Below, in pieces: positions 9,125 through 18,230 of a stretch of 46,110 nt of DNA. Each line of letters begins with the position of its first letter. Position 1 is the first letter of the stretch. This stretch comes from Hyphococcus sp. (lineage in GTDB: Bacteria > Pseudomonadota > Alphaproteobacteria > Caulobacterales > Parvularculaceae). A model generated the notes under the pieces. The model had not been told where the DNA came from. It worked only from the letters and a program-made list of their open reading frames with translations, and searched no databases. The translations under genes were made by a program, and so were the position numbers. Location: NCBI GenBank assembly GCA_021776345.1, contig JAJFGC010000218.1, positions 1 through 46,110 of the forward strand, written 5' to 3'.

Positions 9125-9958
9125 ATGGCGTCGTATCGCACCAGCAAACCGGCGGGCGGCTGGCTTGTCACCTATGCGGATTTGATGACAATCCTGGTTT
9201 GCTTCTTTGTCCTGATCATTTCCTACTCCATTCAGGATCAGGTGAAGATGGAAGTGGTCGCGGGCTCCATGCGCGATGCCTTTGGCGTTGCCGAGCAACG
9301 CCGCTATGCTGGCGATTTCCGCCTCGACGGAACGCCGGAAGAACGCCAGCCCGGTAATATTCACCCGACCCCGATGCCAAGCGCCACAGGCCTTACCGAA
9401 CAGTTGAGCGCCAATCCGTCTTCCGGCGATACTGGCGATGACGGCGCTCATCAAAACGCCAATGCCGATTTCCGCCGGCTGCAGGCAACAAAAGACGCAC
9501 TTGAAAAAGCAATCCTGACGCATCCATTGCTGAAGGATGCCGCAGAGACCATCATCGTCACACTCGACGAAGAAGGCTTGCAGGTCATCCTCGTCGATAC
9601 GGCGGGCGAGGCGATGTTTGAAACCGGCGCGGCCGAACCGACAGCACGTGCAAATACACTGCTGCTTGAAGTGGCCGCCGCCATCATTCCGCTGCCCAAT
9701 CAGATCATTATCGAAGGCCATGCTGACGCTGCCGGAACTGGCGCCTATTCCGCTTTTGATTTGACCGCCGACCGCGCCAACGCTGCCCGCCGCATCCTCG
9801 AGACTGCAGGCTTGCCGACGGAGCGGATTAGCGGTGTCACCGGCCGCGCCGCAGCGGCGCCGCTTTATCCGCAAGACCCTTATGCTGCGGGCAACAGGCG
9901 CATTGAAATTCGCCTGGAGCCGGCCGCGCCGCTATTACCGGCCAAGCGTTCCTTGTGA
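9125..9958 (+). CDS. motB: Flagellar motor protein MotB
   Basis: Stator subunit that anchors the motor to peptidoglycan and carries the ion-binding aspartate. The single N-terminal helix contains TYADLMTILVCFFVLI with the key Asp at residue 19. A linker of about 100 residues follows, and the C-terminal OmpA/MotB domain has the peptidoglycan-binding pattern IEGHADAAG, with DRANAARRILE and NRRIEIRLEP. The 277-residue length is normal. It lies 4 bases after motA, so the two form one operon. No chemotaxis or other flagellar genes are in the window. Confidence 0.9.
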   Translation: MASYRTSKPAGGWLVTYADLMTILVCFFVLIISYSIQDQVKMEVVAGSMRDAFGVAEQRRYAGDFRLDGTPEERQPGNIHPTPMPSATGLTEQLSANPSSGDTGDDGAHQNANADFRRLQATKDALEKAILTHPLLKDAAETIIVTLDEEGLQVILVDTAGEAMFETGAAEPTARANTLLLEVAAAIIPLPNQIIIEGHADAAGTGAYSAFDLTADRANAARRILETAGLPTERISGVTGRAAAAPLYPQDPYAAGNRRIEIRLEPAAPLLPAKRSL

Positions 9959-10029
9959 TGAGGTCGCCATAATTTAGCCCTATAGGGACGTCATTATCAT
10001 CGTCCGATTGTTGTGTTTGGGGGCTATAA

Positions 10030-10257
10030 ATGAAGTTTGAAACCGTGCTGTTCGCGGCCGCATTTTTACTGCTGGCAATTGTTTCCTTGCCGCGCAACGA
10101 CGCTGACGAGCCTTCAGCCGCCAAAGCCGCAGCTGCCAACACCCAAATCGAAAACGGCCAAGCAGAAGACAACGCTATTATCACTGCACAGTCTGGCCTG
10201 CGGCCTGACGAAGATGAGCCCGATGACGATAACCAGGCGGAAAACGATTTGCGCTAA
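10030..10257 (+). CDS. Small single-helix protein with acidic tail
   Basis: A 75-residue protein of unknown function. Residues 4-20 form one hydrophobic helix (membrane anchor or uncleaved signal). The rest is hydrophilic and strongly acidic, ending in a run rich in Asp, Glu and Asn. A purine-rich GGGGG stretch sits just upstream of the ATG. The gene is convergent with polA, and the two stop regions overlap by 4 bases (10254-10257). It might be a third gene of the motAB transcript, about 70 bases away, but nothing in the sequence shows a motor role. Confidence 0.55.
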   Translation: MKFETVLFAAAFLLLAIVSLPRNDADEPSAAKAAAANTQIENGQAEDNAIITAQSGLRPDEDEPDDDNQAENDLR

Positions 10258-13058
10258 TGCGCCTCGTCCCAGTTTTTAGCAGCACGCGCCTCAACATCGA
10301 GCGGCACCGACAGACTAACCGCCGGCGCTGGCGCATCCGTCATGACCTTGGCAATTATTTCGCACGCCCTGTCGGCTTCTTCCTTTGGCGCCTCAAATAT
10401 CAATTCGTCATGGACCTGTAACAGCATACGGGCCTTCAGCCGTGCTTTTTTCAACGCGCCGGGCATGTTGATCATCGCCCGCCGAATAACATCCGCCGCC
10501 GCGCCCTGAATCGGCGCGTTAATCGCCTGGCGCTCGGAGTAACCGCGCATCGCCGGGTTCTTATCGTTGATGCCGCCCACATAAGTCCGCCGGCCAAAGA
10601 TTGTCTCAACATATCCGTTGGCCTTCGCAGAAGCGATTGTATCATCCATATACTGACGAATTCCGGGAAACTTCTTGAAATAGCTGTCGATATACTCCTT
10701 GGCTTCGGTGCGGGAAATACCAAGCTGGTTGGCAAGGCCAAAGGCGGAAATGCCATAGATAATACCTAAATTGATCGCCTTGGCCCTGCGGCGCACCATC
10801 GGATCCATCCCCTCTACCGGCTCATTGAACATTTCAGACGCGGTCATCGCATGAATATCAACGCCATCGGCAAAAGCCTGTTTCATTGATTTTAGATCAG
10901 CTATATGCGCCACCAGGCGCAATTCAATCTGACTATAATCGGCTGAGATCAGCACGTTACCCTTATCGGACACGAAGGCGGTGCGAATTTTTCGCCCGTC
11001 TTCCGTCCGTATCGGGATGTTTTGCAAATTCGGGTCGTTGGATGAGAGCCGTCCTGTTGTGGTTGAGGCGAGCGCATAAGATGTATGGACGCGGCCGGTG
11101 TCTTTATTAATCTCACCCGGCAGCGAGTCTGTGTAGGTGCTTTTGAGTTTCGAGAGACTGCGCCAATCGAGGATCACCCGCGGCAATTCATGCCCCTCAA
11201 CGGCAAGCTCTTCCAAGATGTCAGCCTTTGTCGACCACGCGCCTTTGGTGGTTTTTCGCCCGCCAGGCAGGCCCAATTTGCCAAAGAGAATCTCCGAAAT
11301 CTGCTTCGGCGAGCCGAGATTAAACTTTTCGTTGGCGAGTTTGTAGGCCTCTGCTTCGGACGCCGCCATGCGCTGTGCGAAGTCACCGGAAAGGCGCGAC
11401 AAAACCTTCGGATCGATCTTTACACCCGCGCGCTCCATCTCGACAATCACCGGCGCCAGCGGACGCTCCAGCGTTTCGTAGACGGTTGCCTTTCCCTCTC
11501 CTGCAAGACGCGGTTTTAATAAATCATAGAGGCGCAAAGTGATGTCAGCGTCTTCGGCGGCGTATTTCGACGCTTCTTTGATCGGAATTTGATCAAAGGT
11601 CTTCGCCTTCTTTCCCGTGCCCGCGACATCAGAAAACTTTATCGTGTCATAGTTGAGATGGCGCTTGGCAAGCTCATCCATGCCATTGCCGCCCTTACCG
11701 CAATCAAGGGCGTAGGAGATCAGCATTGTGTCATCAAAGGCCTTTATCGAAACACCGTATCGGGACAAAACAACCATGTCGTATTTAAGGTTTTGCCCGA
11801 CCTTTAAGACAGACGGATCTTCCAGCATCGGCTTTAAAATCTGGATCGCTTTTTCAAGTTTAATCTGTTTGCTGGCGTCCTCATCATCGAGGGCAAGGCC
11901 GTCGCCGCCATGGCCGAGCGGAATGTAACAGGCCTCACCCGCCTTAACCGACAAACTCACGCCAACCAGATTGGCGCGCATCGCGTTTAAGCTGTCGGTC
12001 TCGGTATCGATCGCAACGACACCGCGCTCATAGGCCATGTCGACCCAGCTTTGCAGATGTTTTTCATCGAAAACCGTTTCGTACTTGGCCTTGCCAGAAA
12101 GCGGCGCTGGCGCACTGACATCCGCAACCGCGTCTCCGCCGAGGTCAGCAATGACCCGCCGCGTCAGCGTCGTGAATTCCATCTCCTGCAGAAAGGCGAG
12201 CAGCATATCCCGGTCGATGGCGCGCGTTTCAAACTCCTCGATCTTTTCATCAACCGGCACATCGACCTTGAGCGTGACCAGGTCGCGGGAAATGCGCGCC
12301 TGATCGGCAAATTCAATCAGATTTTCACGGCGTTTGTTCTGTTTAATCTCCGCCGCTCGCTCCAGCAGCGTATCAAGATCGCCATACTCTTCGAGCAATT
12401 GCACGGCTGTCTTGACGCCGACACCGGGAACACCGGGCACGTTGTCGGTGGAATCGCCGGCAAGAGACTGGATATCGATTACATGATCAGGACCCATCCC
12501 GAATTTTTCAACAACCTCGTCATGCCCGATCTTTTTATTCTTCATTGGATCGAACATAGAAATCTTGTCGGTGACAAGTTGCATCAAATCCTTGTCCGAC
12601 GAGATGATCACCGCCTCGCCGCCGGCCGCCTCGGCTTGGCGCGCATAAGTGGCGATCAGATCGTCAGCCTCATAGCCTTCCATTTCGATGCATGGGACAT
12701 TGAAGGCCCGCGTCGCATCGCGGACCATCGAAAATTGCGGGCGCAAATCCTCCGGCGGTTCATCACGATTGGCTTTGTATTCAGGATAGATGTCGTTGCG
12801 GAAGGTCTGTGAGGAATGGTCAAAGATAACGGCAAAATGCGTCGGATCATGCTCATCCGCCATATCGGTGAGCAATTTATAGAGCATGTTCGAAAAGCCG
12901 GAGACGGCGCCGATCGGCGCGCCATCGGATTTGCGCGTTAGCGGCGGCAGCGCGTGATAGGCGCGGAAGATGTAAGCTGAGCCGTCAACAAGATAGAGGC
13001 GCATGGGGGTTTTGGTTTTTGCGGGCATCTTGTGCAGTGGTTCCCATTTTGATTTCAT
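10254..13058 (-). CDS. polA: DNA polymerase I
   Basis: Replicative gap-filling and repair polymerase, full length at 934 residues. The N-terminal 5'-3' exonuclease domain starts with LYLVDGSAYIFRAYHALPP and has the helix-hairpin-helix GVPGVGVKTAVQLL. The proofreading 3'-5' domain is intact, with VVAIDTETDSLNAM (catalytic Asp and Glu). The polymerase domain has motif A (ADYSQIELR), the O-helix (RRRAKAINLGIIYG) and motif C (QVHDELIFE). The ATG at 13058 has GGAGG at 13073-13077, though spaced 14 bases away. Starting at the internal ATG at 13028 would cost only ten residues. Confidence 0.97.
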   Translation of the reverse strand: MKSKWEPLHKMPAKTKTPMRLYLVDGSAYIFRAYHALPPLTRKSDGAPIGAVSGFSNMLYKLLTDMADEHDPTHFAVIFDHSSQTFRNDIYPEYKANRDEPPEDLRPQFSMVRDATRAFNVPCIEMEGYEADDLIATYARQAEAAGGEAVIISSDKDLMQLVTDKISMFDPMKNKKIGHDEVVEKFGMGPDHVIDIQSLAGDSTDNVPGVPGVGVKTAVQLLEEYGDLDTLLERAAEIKQNKRRENLIEFADQARISRDLVTLKVDVPVDEKIEEFETRAIDRDMLLAFLQEMEFTTLTRRVIADLGGDAVADVSAPAPLSGKAKYETVFDEKHLQSWVDMAYERGVVAIDTETDSLNAMRANLVGVSLSVKAGEACYIPLGHGGDGLALDDEDASKQIKLEKAIQILKPMLEDPSVLKVGQNLKYDMVVLSRYGVSIKAFDDTMLISYALDCGKGGNGMDELAKRHLNYDTIKFSDVAGTGKKAKTFDQIPIKEASKYAAEDADITLRLYDLLKPRLAGEGKATVYETLERPLAPVIVEMERAGVKIDPKVLSRLSGDFAQRMAASEAEAYKLANEKFNLGSPKQISEILFGKLGLPGGRKTTKGAWSTKADILEELAVEGHELPRVILDWRSLSKLKSTYTDSLPGEINKDTGRVHTSYALASTTTGRLSSNDPNLQNIPIRTEDGRKIRTAFVSDKGNVLISADYSQIELRLVAHIADLKSMKQAFADGVDIHAMTASEMFNEPVEGMDPMVRRRAKAINLGIIYGISAFGLANQLGISRTEAKEYIDSYFKKFPGIRQYMDDTIASAKANGYVETIFGRRTYVGGINDKNPAMRGYSERQAINAPIQGAAADVIRRAMINMPGALKKARLKARMLLQVHDELIFEAPKEEADRACEIIAKVMTDAPAPAVSLSVPLDVEARAAKNWDEAH

Positions 13059-13091
13059 CCTGAATAGAAGAACCTCCGTGAAAGTTCTAGG

Positions 13092-13227
13092 GATCGGATT
13101 TGTAATGTGACGAAACGGCTGGTTGGAAAGACCTTGCTGCCCTGTTTGGGGAAAACAAATTACCGCGGTCTATTTTCAAAATAGCGCAGCAAATCGCACA
13201 ATCGCTAGGACATTTTCAAATCCGATC
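13092..13227. repeat. Inverted 11-bp repeat and palindrome between polA and a methyltransferase gene
   Basis: GATCGGATTTG at 13092-13102 recurs as its reverse complement CAAATCCGATC at 13217-13227. Between them lies CTATTTTCAAAATAG (13170-13184), a perfect palindrome around one central base. The intergenic stretch of 250 bases holds both divergent promoters; I see no gene or RNA in it. The repeats could be operators, but no known regulator is recognised. Confidence 0.45.
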
Positions 13228-13308
13228 AGCTTTTTTTCAGGATCGACGAGAACGCACAAACATTTCCGGCGATGCTGAGCATTGATTGCAAATTTGCTGG
13301 AGGATTTT

Positions 13309-13923
13309 ATGGCGAAGCCGGAATTCATTGCCCGACAAGCTGCACGACCACGCGGACTGCTTGGCTGGATTGTCGCTCAAATCATGAGCCGGGAAACAGG
13401 GTGGGAGAACGCCGTAGCGATTGACCTGCTTGAGCTTCAACCGGGGCAATCTGTGATTGATGTCGGATGCGGCCATGGCGCATCGCTGCCCGTCCTGGCC
13501 CGGCGCGTCCAATTTGGGCGCGTCAGCGGTCTTGATCCCTCAGCGGTCATGGTCGGCGTCGCCCAAAAGAAAGCCGCCCTGACAATTGTTGATATCGTAT
13601 GCGGGGAAGCTAACGACATGCCGTTTGACGATAACACCTTTGATGCGGCGATGAGCGTTCACACGATTTATTTTTGGGACAATCCAATTGCAGAGCTGAA
13701 GGAGATACGCCGCATCGTCGGTCCCAACGGACGTTTCGTTCTGTGCTTCCGTTCCAGCGAAGATTCGCGCTTTATCGCCGATAGCCCAGCATCGGTTTAT
13801 CACATTCGCTCACTGCATGAGGTGACCGCATTGGTCGGCGCCGCAGGATGGCGCATAGAGGCCGGCGAAAAGGCGCGGGCGCGCGGCGCCTTGTTTCATT
13901 GGCTCACCTGTCGGCCGGCGTAA
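13309..13923 (+). CDS. Class I SAM-dependent methyltransferase
   Basis: A 204-residue Methyltransf_11-type enzyme. Motif I is SVIDVGCGHGASLPVLA, followed by VSGLDPSAVMVGVAQ for the SAM ribose, then EANDMPFDDNTFDAAMSVHTIYFW and a strand IVGPNGRFVLCF. This pattern is common in UbiE-like and small-molecule methyltransferases. I chose the ATG at 13309, which has GGAGGA at 13299-13304; a TTG at 13282 would only add an unlikely leader. The gene stands alone, divergent from polA and convergent with phaZ, so the context does not reveal the substrate. Confidence 0.85.
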   Translation: MAKPEFIARQAARPRGLLGWIVAQIMSRETGWENAVAIDLLELQPGQSVIDVGCGHGASLPVLARRVQFGRVSGLDPSAVMVGVAQKKAALTIVDIVCGEANDMPFDDNTFDAAMSVHTIYFWDNPIAELKEIRRIVGPNGRFVLCFRSSEDSRFIADSPASVYHIRSLHEVTALVGAAGWRIEAGEKARARGALFHWLTCRPA

Positions 13924-13946
13924 ATGAACTCTAGCGCTTGCCGCGC

Positions 13947-15245
13947 CTATTCAGCCGCTATTTTATGCGGCGCCGTTTTGCGTTCGTCATTATGGCTGCG
14001 AATGAATTTGGCGACTTTCGGCTGAATTTCATTGCGCCAGCGCGAGCCATTGAAAACGCCATAGTGACCAACTTCGGACTGTACATGGTCCATTTTCATA
14101 GTCGCCGGAATATTCGTACACAGATCATGCGCCGCCTGGGTCTGGCCAATGCCGGAAATATCGTCGTTTTCACCTTCAATGGTCAAAAGCGCGATATCGG
14201 TTATCGCCTCAGGCTTCACAAGGTTCCCGCGATGCATGAATTTGCCGTCGGCGAGTGTATGCTCCTGAAACACTTCGCGGATCGTCTGCAGGTAAAACTC
14301 TTCGGTCATGTCCATGACAGAGAGATACTCATCATAAAATCCGCGATGCTTATCCGCGCTGTCGCCATCGCCCTCAACGAGATGCTGAAAGTAGTCATAG
14401 TGGGCGTTCATATGCCGATCAGAATTCATCGCAAGAAATGACGAAAGCTGAACGAAGCCTGGGTAAACACGGCGCATGGCGCCTGCATATGGAACTGGCA
14501 CTGTATAAATCATATTCTGCGCAAACCATTCGTATGGGCGTTCCTGCGACAGTATGTTTGGCGTGGTCGGCGATTTGCGCGTATCGATCGGGCTACCCAT
14601 CAACGTAATCGATGCCGGCCGATCCGGGTCATTATTTTCCGCCATCACGGCCGCAGCGGCGAGTAGCGCTGGTCCCGGCTGACACACGGCCATGGCATGC
14701 GCGCGCCCGTTTGGCGAGGCGTGGCCAATGATCCGCATAAAGTCGATCAGGTAATCAACGTAATCATTGAGGTCGAACCGTCCAGCGGCAACCGGTACGT
14801 TTCGCGCGTCCGCCCAGTCGGTGATGTAAACATCATGGTCGCGAACCATTGCCTCGACCGTTCCGCGCAGGAGCGTCGCGTAATGACCAGACATCGGCGC
14901 AACAATTAAGACACTCGGGTCAACTTGCTTCTTGCCACGCGCTTTTTTGAGCGCCGTCTCATCCCGCCGAAACCGCAGCAAGGATCCGAAATCCTTGCTC
15001 GCCGTAACCTCAATTGTGATCGGCACGTCAACGCCGTTGATGGTCGTTGTCGCAAATGACCATTCCGGCTTCGGGTAGCGCCGCATCATGTTTTCAAAAA
15101 GATCCAACGCCGCCGCCGCCGAGCGGGCCGGCCACGTATCTGCCGACGGATTAAAAGGAGAGCGCCAGAACCGCGCGCCAATCCCCGCCGCGATCCTTGC
15201 CGGCGCAACTGCCGCGTAAGCTATCTCATAAGCCGAATAAAGCAT
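13947..15245 (-). CDS. phaZ: Intracellular polyhydroxyalkanoate (PHB) depolymerase
   Basis: A 432-residue alpha/beta-hydrolase family protein that breaks down stored native PHB granules in the cytoplasm. The nucleophile elbow is AVCQPGPAL with the active-site Cys at residue 188, the hallmark of the short-chain intracellular PhaZ family, where Cys replaces Ser. The C-terminal PHB_depo_C region is recognisable around ILSQERPYEWFAQNMIYTVP and LTIEGENDDISGIGQTQAAH (Asp of the triad), with the His near HVQSEVGHYGVFNG. It implies that the cell stores PHB. It is monocistronic, convergent with the methyltransferase gene. Confidence 0.93.
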   Translation of the reverse strand: MLYSAYEIAYAAVAPARIAAGIGARFWRSPFNPSADTWPARSAAAALDLFENMMRRYPKPEWSFATTTINGVDVPITIEVTASKDFGSLLRFRRDETALKKARGKKQVDPSVLIVAPMSGHYATLLRGTVEAMVRDHDVYITDWADARNVPVAAGRFDLNDYVDYLIDFMRIIGHASPNGRAHAMAVCQPGPALLAAAAVMAENNDPDRPASITLMGSPIDTRKSPTTPNILSQERPYEWFAQNMIYTVPVPYAGAMRRVYPGFVQLSSFLAMNSDRHMNAHYDYFQHLVEGDGDSADKHRGFYDEYLSVMDMTEEFYLQTIREVFQEHTLADGKFMHRGNLVKPEAITDIALLTIEGENDDISGIGQTQAAHDLCTNIPATMKMDHVQSEVGHYGVFNGSRWRNEIQPKVAKFIRSHNDERKTAPHKIAAE

Positions 15246-15432
15246 TGATGATCGCCGCCCCTAACGCTACCTGACGCTTTGCTGCATAGCACAAATCACG
15301 CCTAAAATTTTTAAGAACCGTGACTATGAGCCTAGTTGCGAGGCCGAATCAATCATTTCTGACGGTTTTGTAACGCGACATGCTGACGGTGAAATCGGCT
15401 AAGTTATTGATTTCATTAGAAATGAATAAATC

Positions 15433-16032
15433 TCAAGACCGCGCTTTTATGCTGCGTTGCAATAAAGCGCCCAGCTCTTGCGGGCTGACCCCGCCAGTGA
15501 CGCCGTATTGCGGCTGGCCCGATCGGTCATTGATATAGAAAAAACGCCCATGCTCGACCGTATATTCAAGGGCGCTGTCCGGAAGCGGGACTTTCTGGGC
15601 GAAAAGTTTGTAGGCATTTCTGGCCTCTGCGACCGCTTCGACGTCTCCGGTGAGCGCAATAATGCGGTCATCAAAGGCAAAATAGTCGGAGAGCGCCTCG
15701 GGCGTATCCCGCTCAGGGTCTACGGAGATAAAGATCGGCGCGATTTCGGCCGCCTTTGGGCCCAATTCATTGAGCGTCGCGCTCATCACGCCGACATCGC
15801 CAGGGCAAACATCGGGACAATTGGTAAAGCCGAAATAGACCAGCATCACCTTTCCTTCAAAGTCCTCGTCGGCAACGGCTTTGCCGGTTTTATCGATCAA
15901 GGCAAAGTCACCGGTAAATTGTTCAGAAAGGCGGATGACGCCTTGTGTCGGGATCGGCGTGGAGGCTTCGCGCTCGCAGCCGAAAAAAGCCAGCCCAGCG
16001 ATTGCGAAAAGGGTCAGATTGCGGGTCATCAA
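15433..16032 (-). CDS. SCO1/SenC/PrrC family copper chaperone lipoprotein
   Basis: Periplasm-facing thioredoxin-fold protein that delivers copper to the CuA site of cytochrome oxidase and may act in redox signalling. The N-terminus has a signal ending in LAFFGC (lipid-attached Cys at 19). The copper motif is NCPDVCPGDV with Cys 72 and Cys 76, and the third ligand His lies in EYTVEHGRFF near residue 161. The 199-residue length is standard. It is divergent from regB across a 74-base region. In Rhodobacter the homologue (senC/prrC) sits in the same cluster but is co-oriented with regA. Confidence 0.92.
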   Translation of the reverse strand: MMTRNLTLFAIAGLAFFGCEREASTPIPTQGVIRLSEQFTGDFALIDKTGKAVADEDFEGKVMLVYFGFTNCPDVCPGDVGVMSATLNELGPKAAEIAPIFISVDPERDTPEALSDYFAFDDRIIALTGDVEAVAEARNAYKLFAQKVPLPDSALEYTVEHGRFFYINDRSGQPQYGVTGGVSPQELGALLQRSIKARS

Positions 16033-16106
16033 AAGGCATCCTCATAAGGTCTTTGTATTTCTTAGACGTCTTCCATTGCAGACAACAGTCGCGCTACAAG
16101 CGCCGA

Positions 16107-17450
16107 ATGCCGCATGCTTTAGCCGACAGCCAGGCCGCCCTGAACGCCCTTCGTGGGCCAGTGCGCTTGCGCACGCTGACGGCATTGCGCTGGCTGGCGG
16201 TTTTCGGCCAGACCGTCGCGATTTTGGGCGTTCATTTCGCCCTCGGTTTTTCAACGCCGCTCGGCCTATGCCTCGGCGTGATCGCCGCCAGTGCATGGCT
16301 AAATTTGTTCACGGTGCTGCGTTTCTCTCCGCAACGCTTTTTGAGCGACCGGGAAGCAGCCGCCTATATCGCCTTCGATATTGTTCAGCTTTGCGTTCTG
16401 CTGGCGTTGACCGGCGGTTTATTGAATCCATTCTCGGCACTGATTATTGCGCCGGTGACAATTGCTGCGAGTGTTCTTCCCTTACGGCTCACCGTCTTGA
16501 TCGGCGCGCTTGGCGTCGCTGGAGTTAGTCTTTTGTCTCTCTATCATATGCCGCTGCCGTGGCGACCCGGCGAAACTTTATCGATGGCGCCGATTTATAA
16601 AGTCGGTGTGTGGGCGGCGTTGTCGTTTTCGCTTTTGTTTTTTGCCGCTTATGCGCATCGCATTGCCGCAGAGTCCGCACAAATGCGGAGCGCCCTCGCC
16701 GCAACACAACTAGTCCTTGGCCGCGAAGAAAAGCTCTCGGCGCTAGGCGGCCTTGCCGCCGCCGCCGCGCATGAACTGGGCACGCCGCTAGCCACTATTC
16801 AGTTGACGGCAAAAGAAATGCTCCGTGAATTGAGTGAGGAGGATGACCTCTACGAGGACGCAGCGCTGCTTGTCAGTCAAACGCAAAGATGTCGGGAAAT
16901 ATTAAGCCGCCTCTCCCAACACGGCGAAGCTGGCGACGCCATGCATGACCGGATCGAGGCTGCGAGCCTGTTAAGAGAGGCGGCGGCGCCGTTTATCGAT
17001 CAGACAGGCGGGCCCGAAATCCGCATAGAAACCAATAGCAAGGATGGCGCGCCGGAACCGGTTCTCCAACGCCGTCCTGAAATTATTTTCGGGTTACGCA
17101 ATTTCATTGAAAACTCGGTTGATTTTGCCCGCAGCGAAGTCGTAATGACGGCTGAATGGGACGCCGAGGAATTGTCAGTCTTTATTAACGATGACGGCCC
17201 CGGCTTTTCCCCGGAAATTCTCATGCGCCTCGGCGAGCCCTATGTGAATGCGCGGGCCGGCGCACGGGCTCAAAGTCGCCGCAAGGGCGGCATGGGCCTT
17301 GGGTTTTTCATCGCCAAGACCCTGCTCGAGAACGCCGGCGCCGATATTGTCTTCAATAATCGACAATGGGGCGATCGACCCTCTCAAAACGGCGCCAGTG
17401 TTCTGGCGATATGGCCGATTGAGGCGCTTTCTGCAGCGCCGGTTGCTTGA
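16107..17450 (+). CDS. regB: Redox-sensing histidine kinase RegB/PrrB/ActS
   Basis: Sensor kinase of the global redox system controlling respiration, photosynthesis, nitrogen or carbon genes in alphaproteobacteria. Six hydrophobic helices fill residues 25-182. The quinone-site motif GGLLNPFSALIIAPV is at 103-117. The H-box AAAAHELGTPLATIQ holds the phosphorylated His 222, and the redox-active cysteine of the family matches Cys 262 in QRCREIL. The ATPase domain has N and G boxes (LRNFIENSVDFA, DDGPGFS, GGMGLGFFIAKTLLE). The ATG at 16107 gives the expected N-terminus. regA follows within about 60 bases. Confidence 0.93.
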   Translation: MPHALADSQAALNALRGPVRLRTLTALRWLAVFGQTVAILGVHFALGFSTPLGLCLGVIAASAWLNLFTVLRFSPQRFLSDREAAAYIAFDIVQLCVLLALTGGLLNPFSALIIAPVTIAASVLPLRLTVLIGALGVAGVSLLSLYHMPLPWRPGETLSMAPIYKVGVWAALSFSLLFFAAYAHRIAAESAQMRSALAATQLVLGREEKLSALGGLAAAAAHELGTPLATIQLTAKEMLRELSEEDDLYEDAALLVSQTQRCREILSRLSQHGEAGDAMHDRIEAASLLREAAAPFIDQTGGPEIRIETNSKDGAPEPVLQRRPEIIFGLRNFIENSVDFARSEVVMTAEWDAEELSVFINDDGPGFSPEILMRLGEPYVNARAGARAQSRRKGGMGLGFFIAKTLLENAGADIVFNNRQWGDRPSQNGASVLAIWPIEALSAAPVA

Positions 17451-17510
17451 ATTTATGGTCCAGAACGCGCATTTAGGGCGTAAATAAAACAGTTGATGAA
17501 CGGAAATTTG

Positions 17511-18080
17511 ATGACCAGCCTGGAAGACGCGCGCGCAGTGGATCGCACGCTCCCTGAAGATGCGACCCTGTTAATCGTCGATGACGATGAACCCCTACGC
17601 AATCGTCTTGGCCGCGCCATGGAAAAGCGTGGCTTTCAGCCTATCCTGGCGGCGGGCGTTCGGGATGCTGGCGCCATCCTCAAAGAAATCGCACCGGCCT
17701 TCGCCGTTGTCGATCTGCGGCTGGAAGATGGCGACGGGCTGCAAGTGGTTAATCAAATCCACGACAAACGCGACGACTGCCGTGTCGTCATGCTGACGGG
17801 CTATGGCAATATCGCGACGGCGGTTGCCGCCGTCAAAGCCGGCGCCATCGACTATCTCTCCAAACCCGCTGACGCTGACGATGTGGAAAAAGCACTTCTC
17901 GCCAAACCAGGCGAACGGCCAGCCCCGCCGGAAAATCCGATGTCGGCAGACCGGGTGCGGTGGGAGCATATCCAGCGGGTTTACGAGCTCTGCGATCACA
18001 ATGTTTCAGAGACGGCGCGGCGCCTCGGCATGCACCGGCGCACGCTGCAGCGCATCCTCGCCAAACGAGCCCCGCGCTAG
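17511..18080 (+). CDS. regA: Redox response regulator RegA/PrrA/ActR
   Basis: DNA-binding partner of RegB. The receiver domain has the acidic pocket LLIVDDDEP, the phosphorylated Asp 68 in FAVVDLRLEDGDG, and the conserved Thr and Lys in MLTGYGN and YLSKPAD. A proline-containing linker leads to a Fis-type helix-turn-helix at the C-terminus (ETARRLGMHRRTLQRILAK), nearly the family signature. The length of 189 residues from 17511 is normal. An upstream ATG at 17496 in frame is possible, but GGA at 17502-17504 favours 17511. Confidence 0.93.
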   Translation: MTSLEDARAVDRTLPEDATLLIVDDDEPLRNRLGRAMEKRGFQPILAAGVRDAGAILKEIAPAFAVVDLRLEDGDGLQVVNQIHDKRDDCRVVMLTGYGNIATAVAAVKAGAIDYLSKPADADDVEKALLAKPGERPAPPENPMSADRVRWEHIQRVYELCDHNVSETARRLGMHRRTLQRILAKRAPR

Positions 18081-18086
18081 GCGGCC

Positions 18087-18104
18087 CAGCGACAGTTGTC
18101 GCTG
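18087..18104. promoter_or_regulatory. Perfect inverted repeat matching RegA/PrrA half-sites
   Basis: CAGCGACA-GT-TGTCGCTG forms 8-base arms around two bases. Read as GCGAC-N4-GTCGC it fits the GCGNC...GNCGC half-site pattern described for PrrA/RegA, whose spacing varies. It lies just after the regA stop and about 125 bases before the M16 peptidase start. There is no T-run, so it is a poor terminator. It could instead be a plain RNA hairpin. Confidence 0.4.
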
Positions 18105-18230
18105 CGCCATGCTGCGACGAGCCGAGCTGCTATCACGGTAAAACGAAAGGGCCTTGCTTGACCCGGCAGGCACTTTCTCGAATGTTAGGCCGTTTCCCGG
18201 GGACGCCTCCCATAGATTGGAGTTTTTTGA

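Noticed and set aside
9059-9874. Long minus-strand open frame opposite motB
   Set aside because: It is a shadow of motB and the end of motA; the composition is odd and there are no motifs or ribosome binding site.
12051-12812. Long plus-strand open frame of 253 codons opposite polA
   Set aside because: It lies wholly inside polA, has no family-like motifs or signal, and is explained as the antisense shadow of a GC-rich gene.
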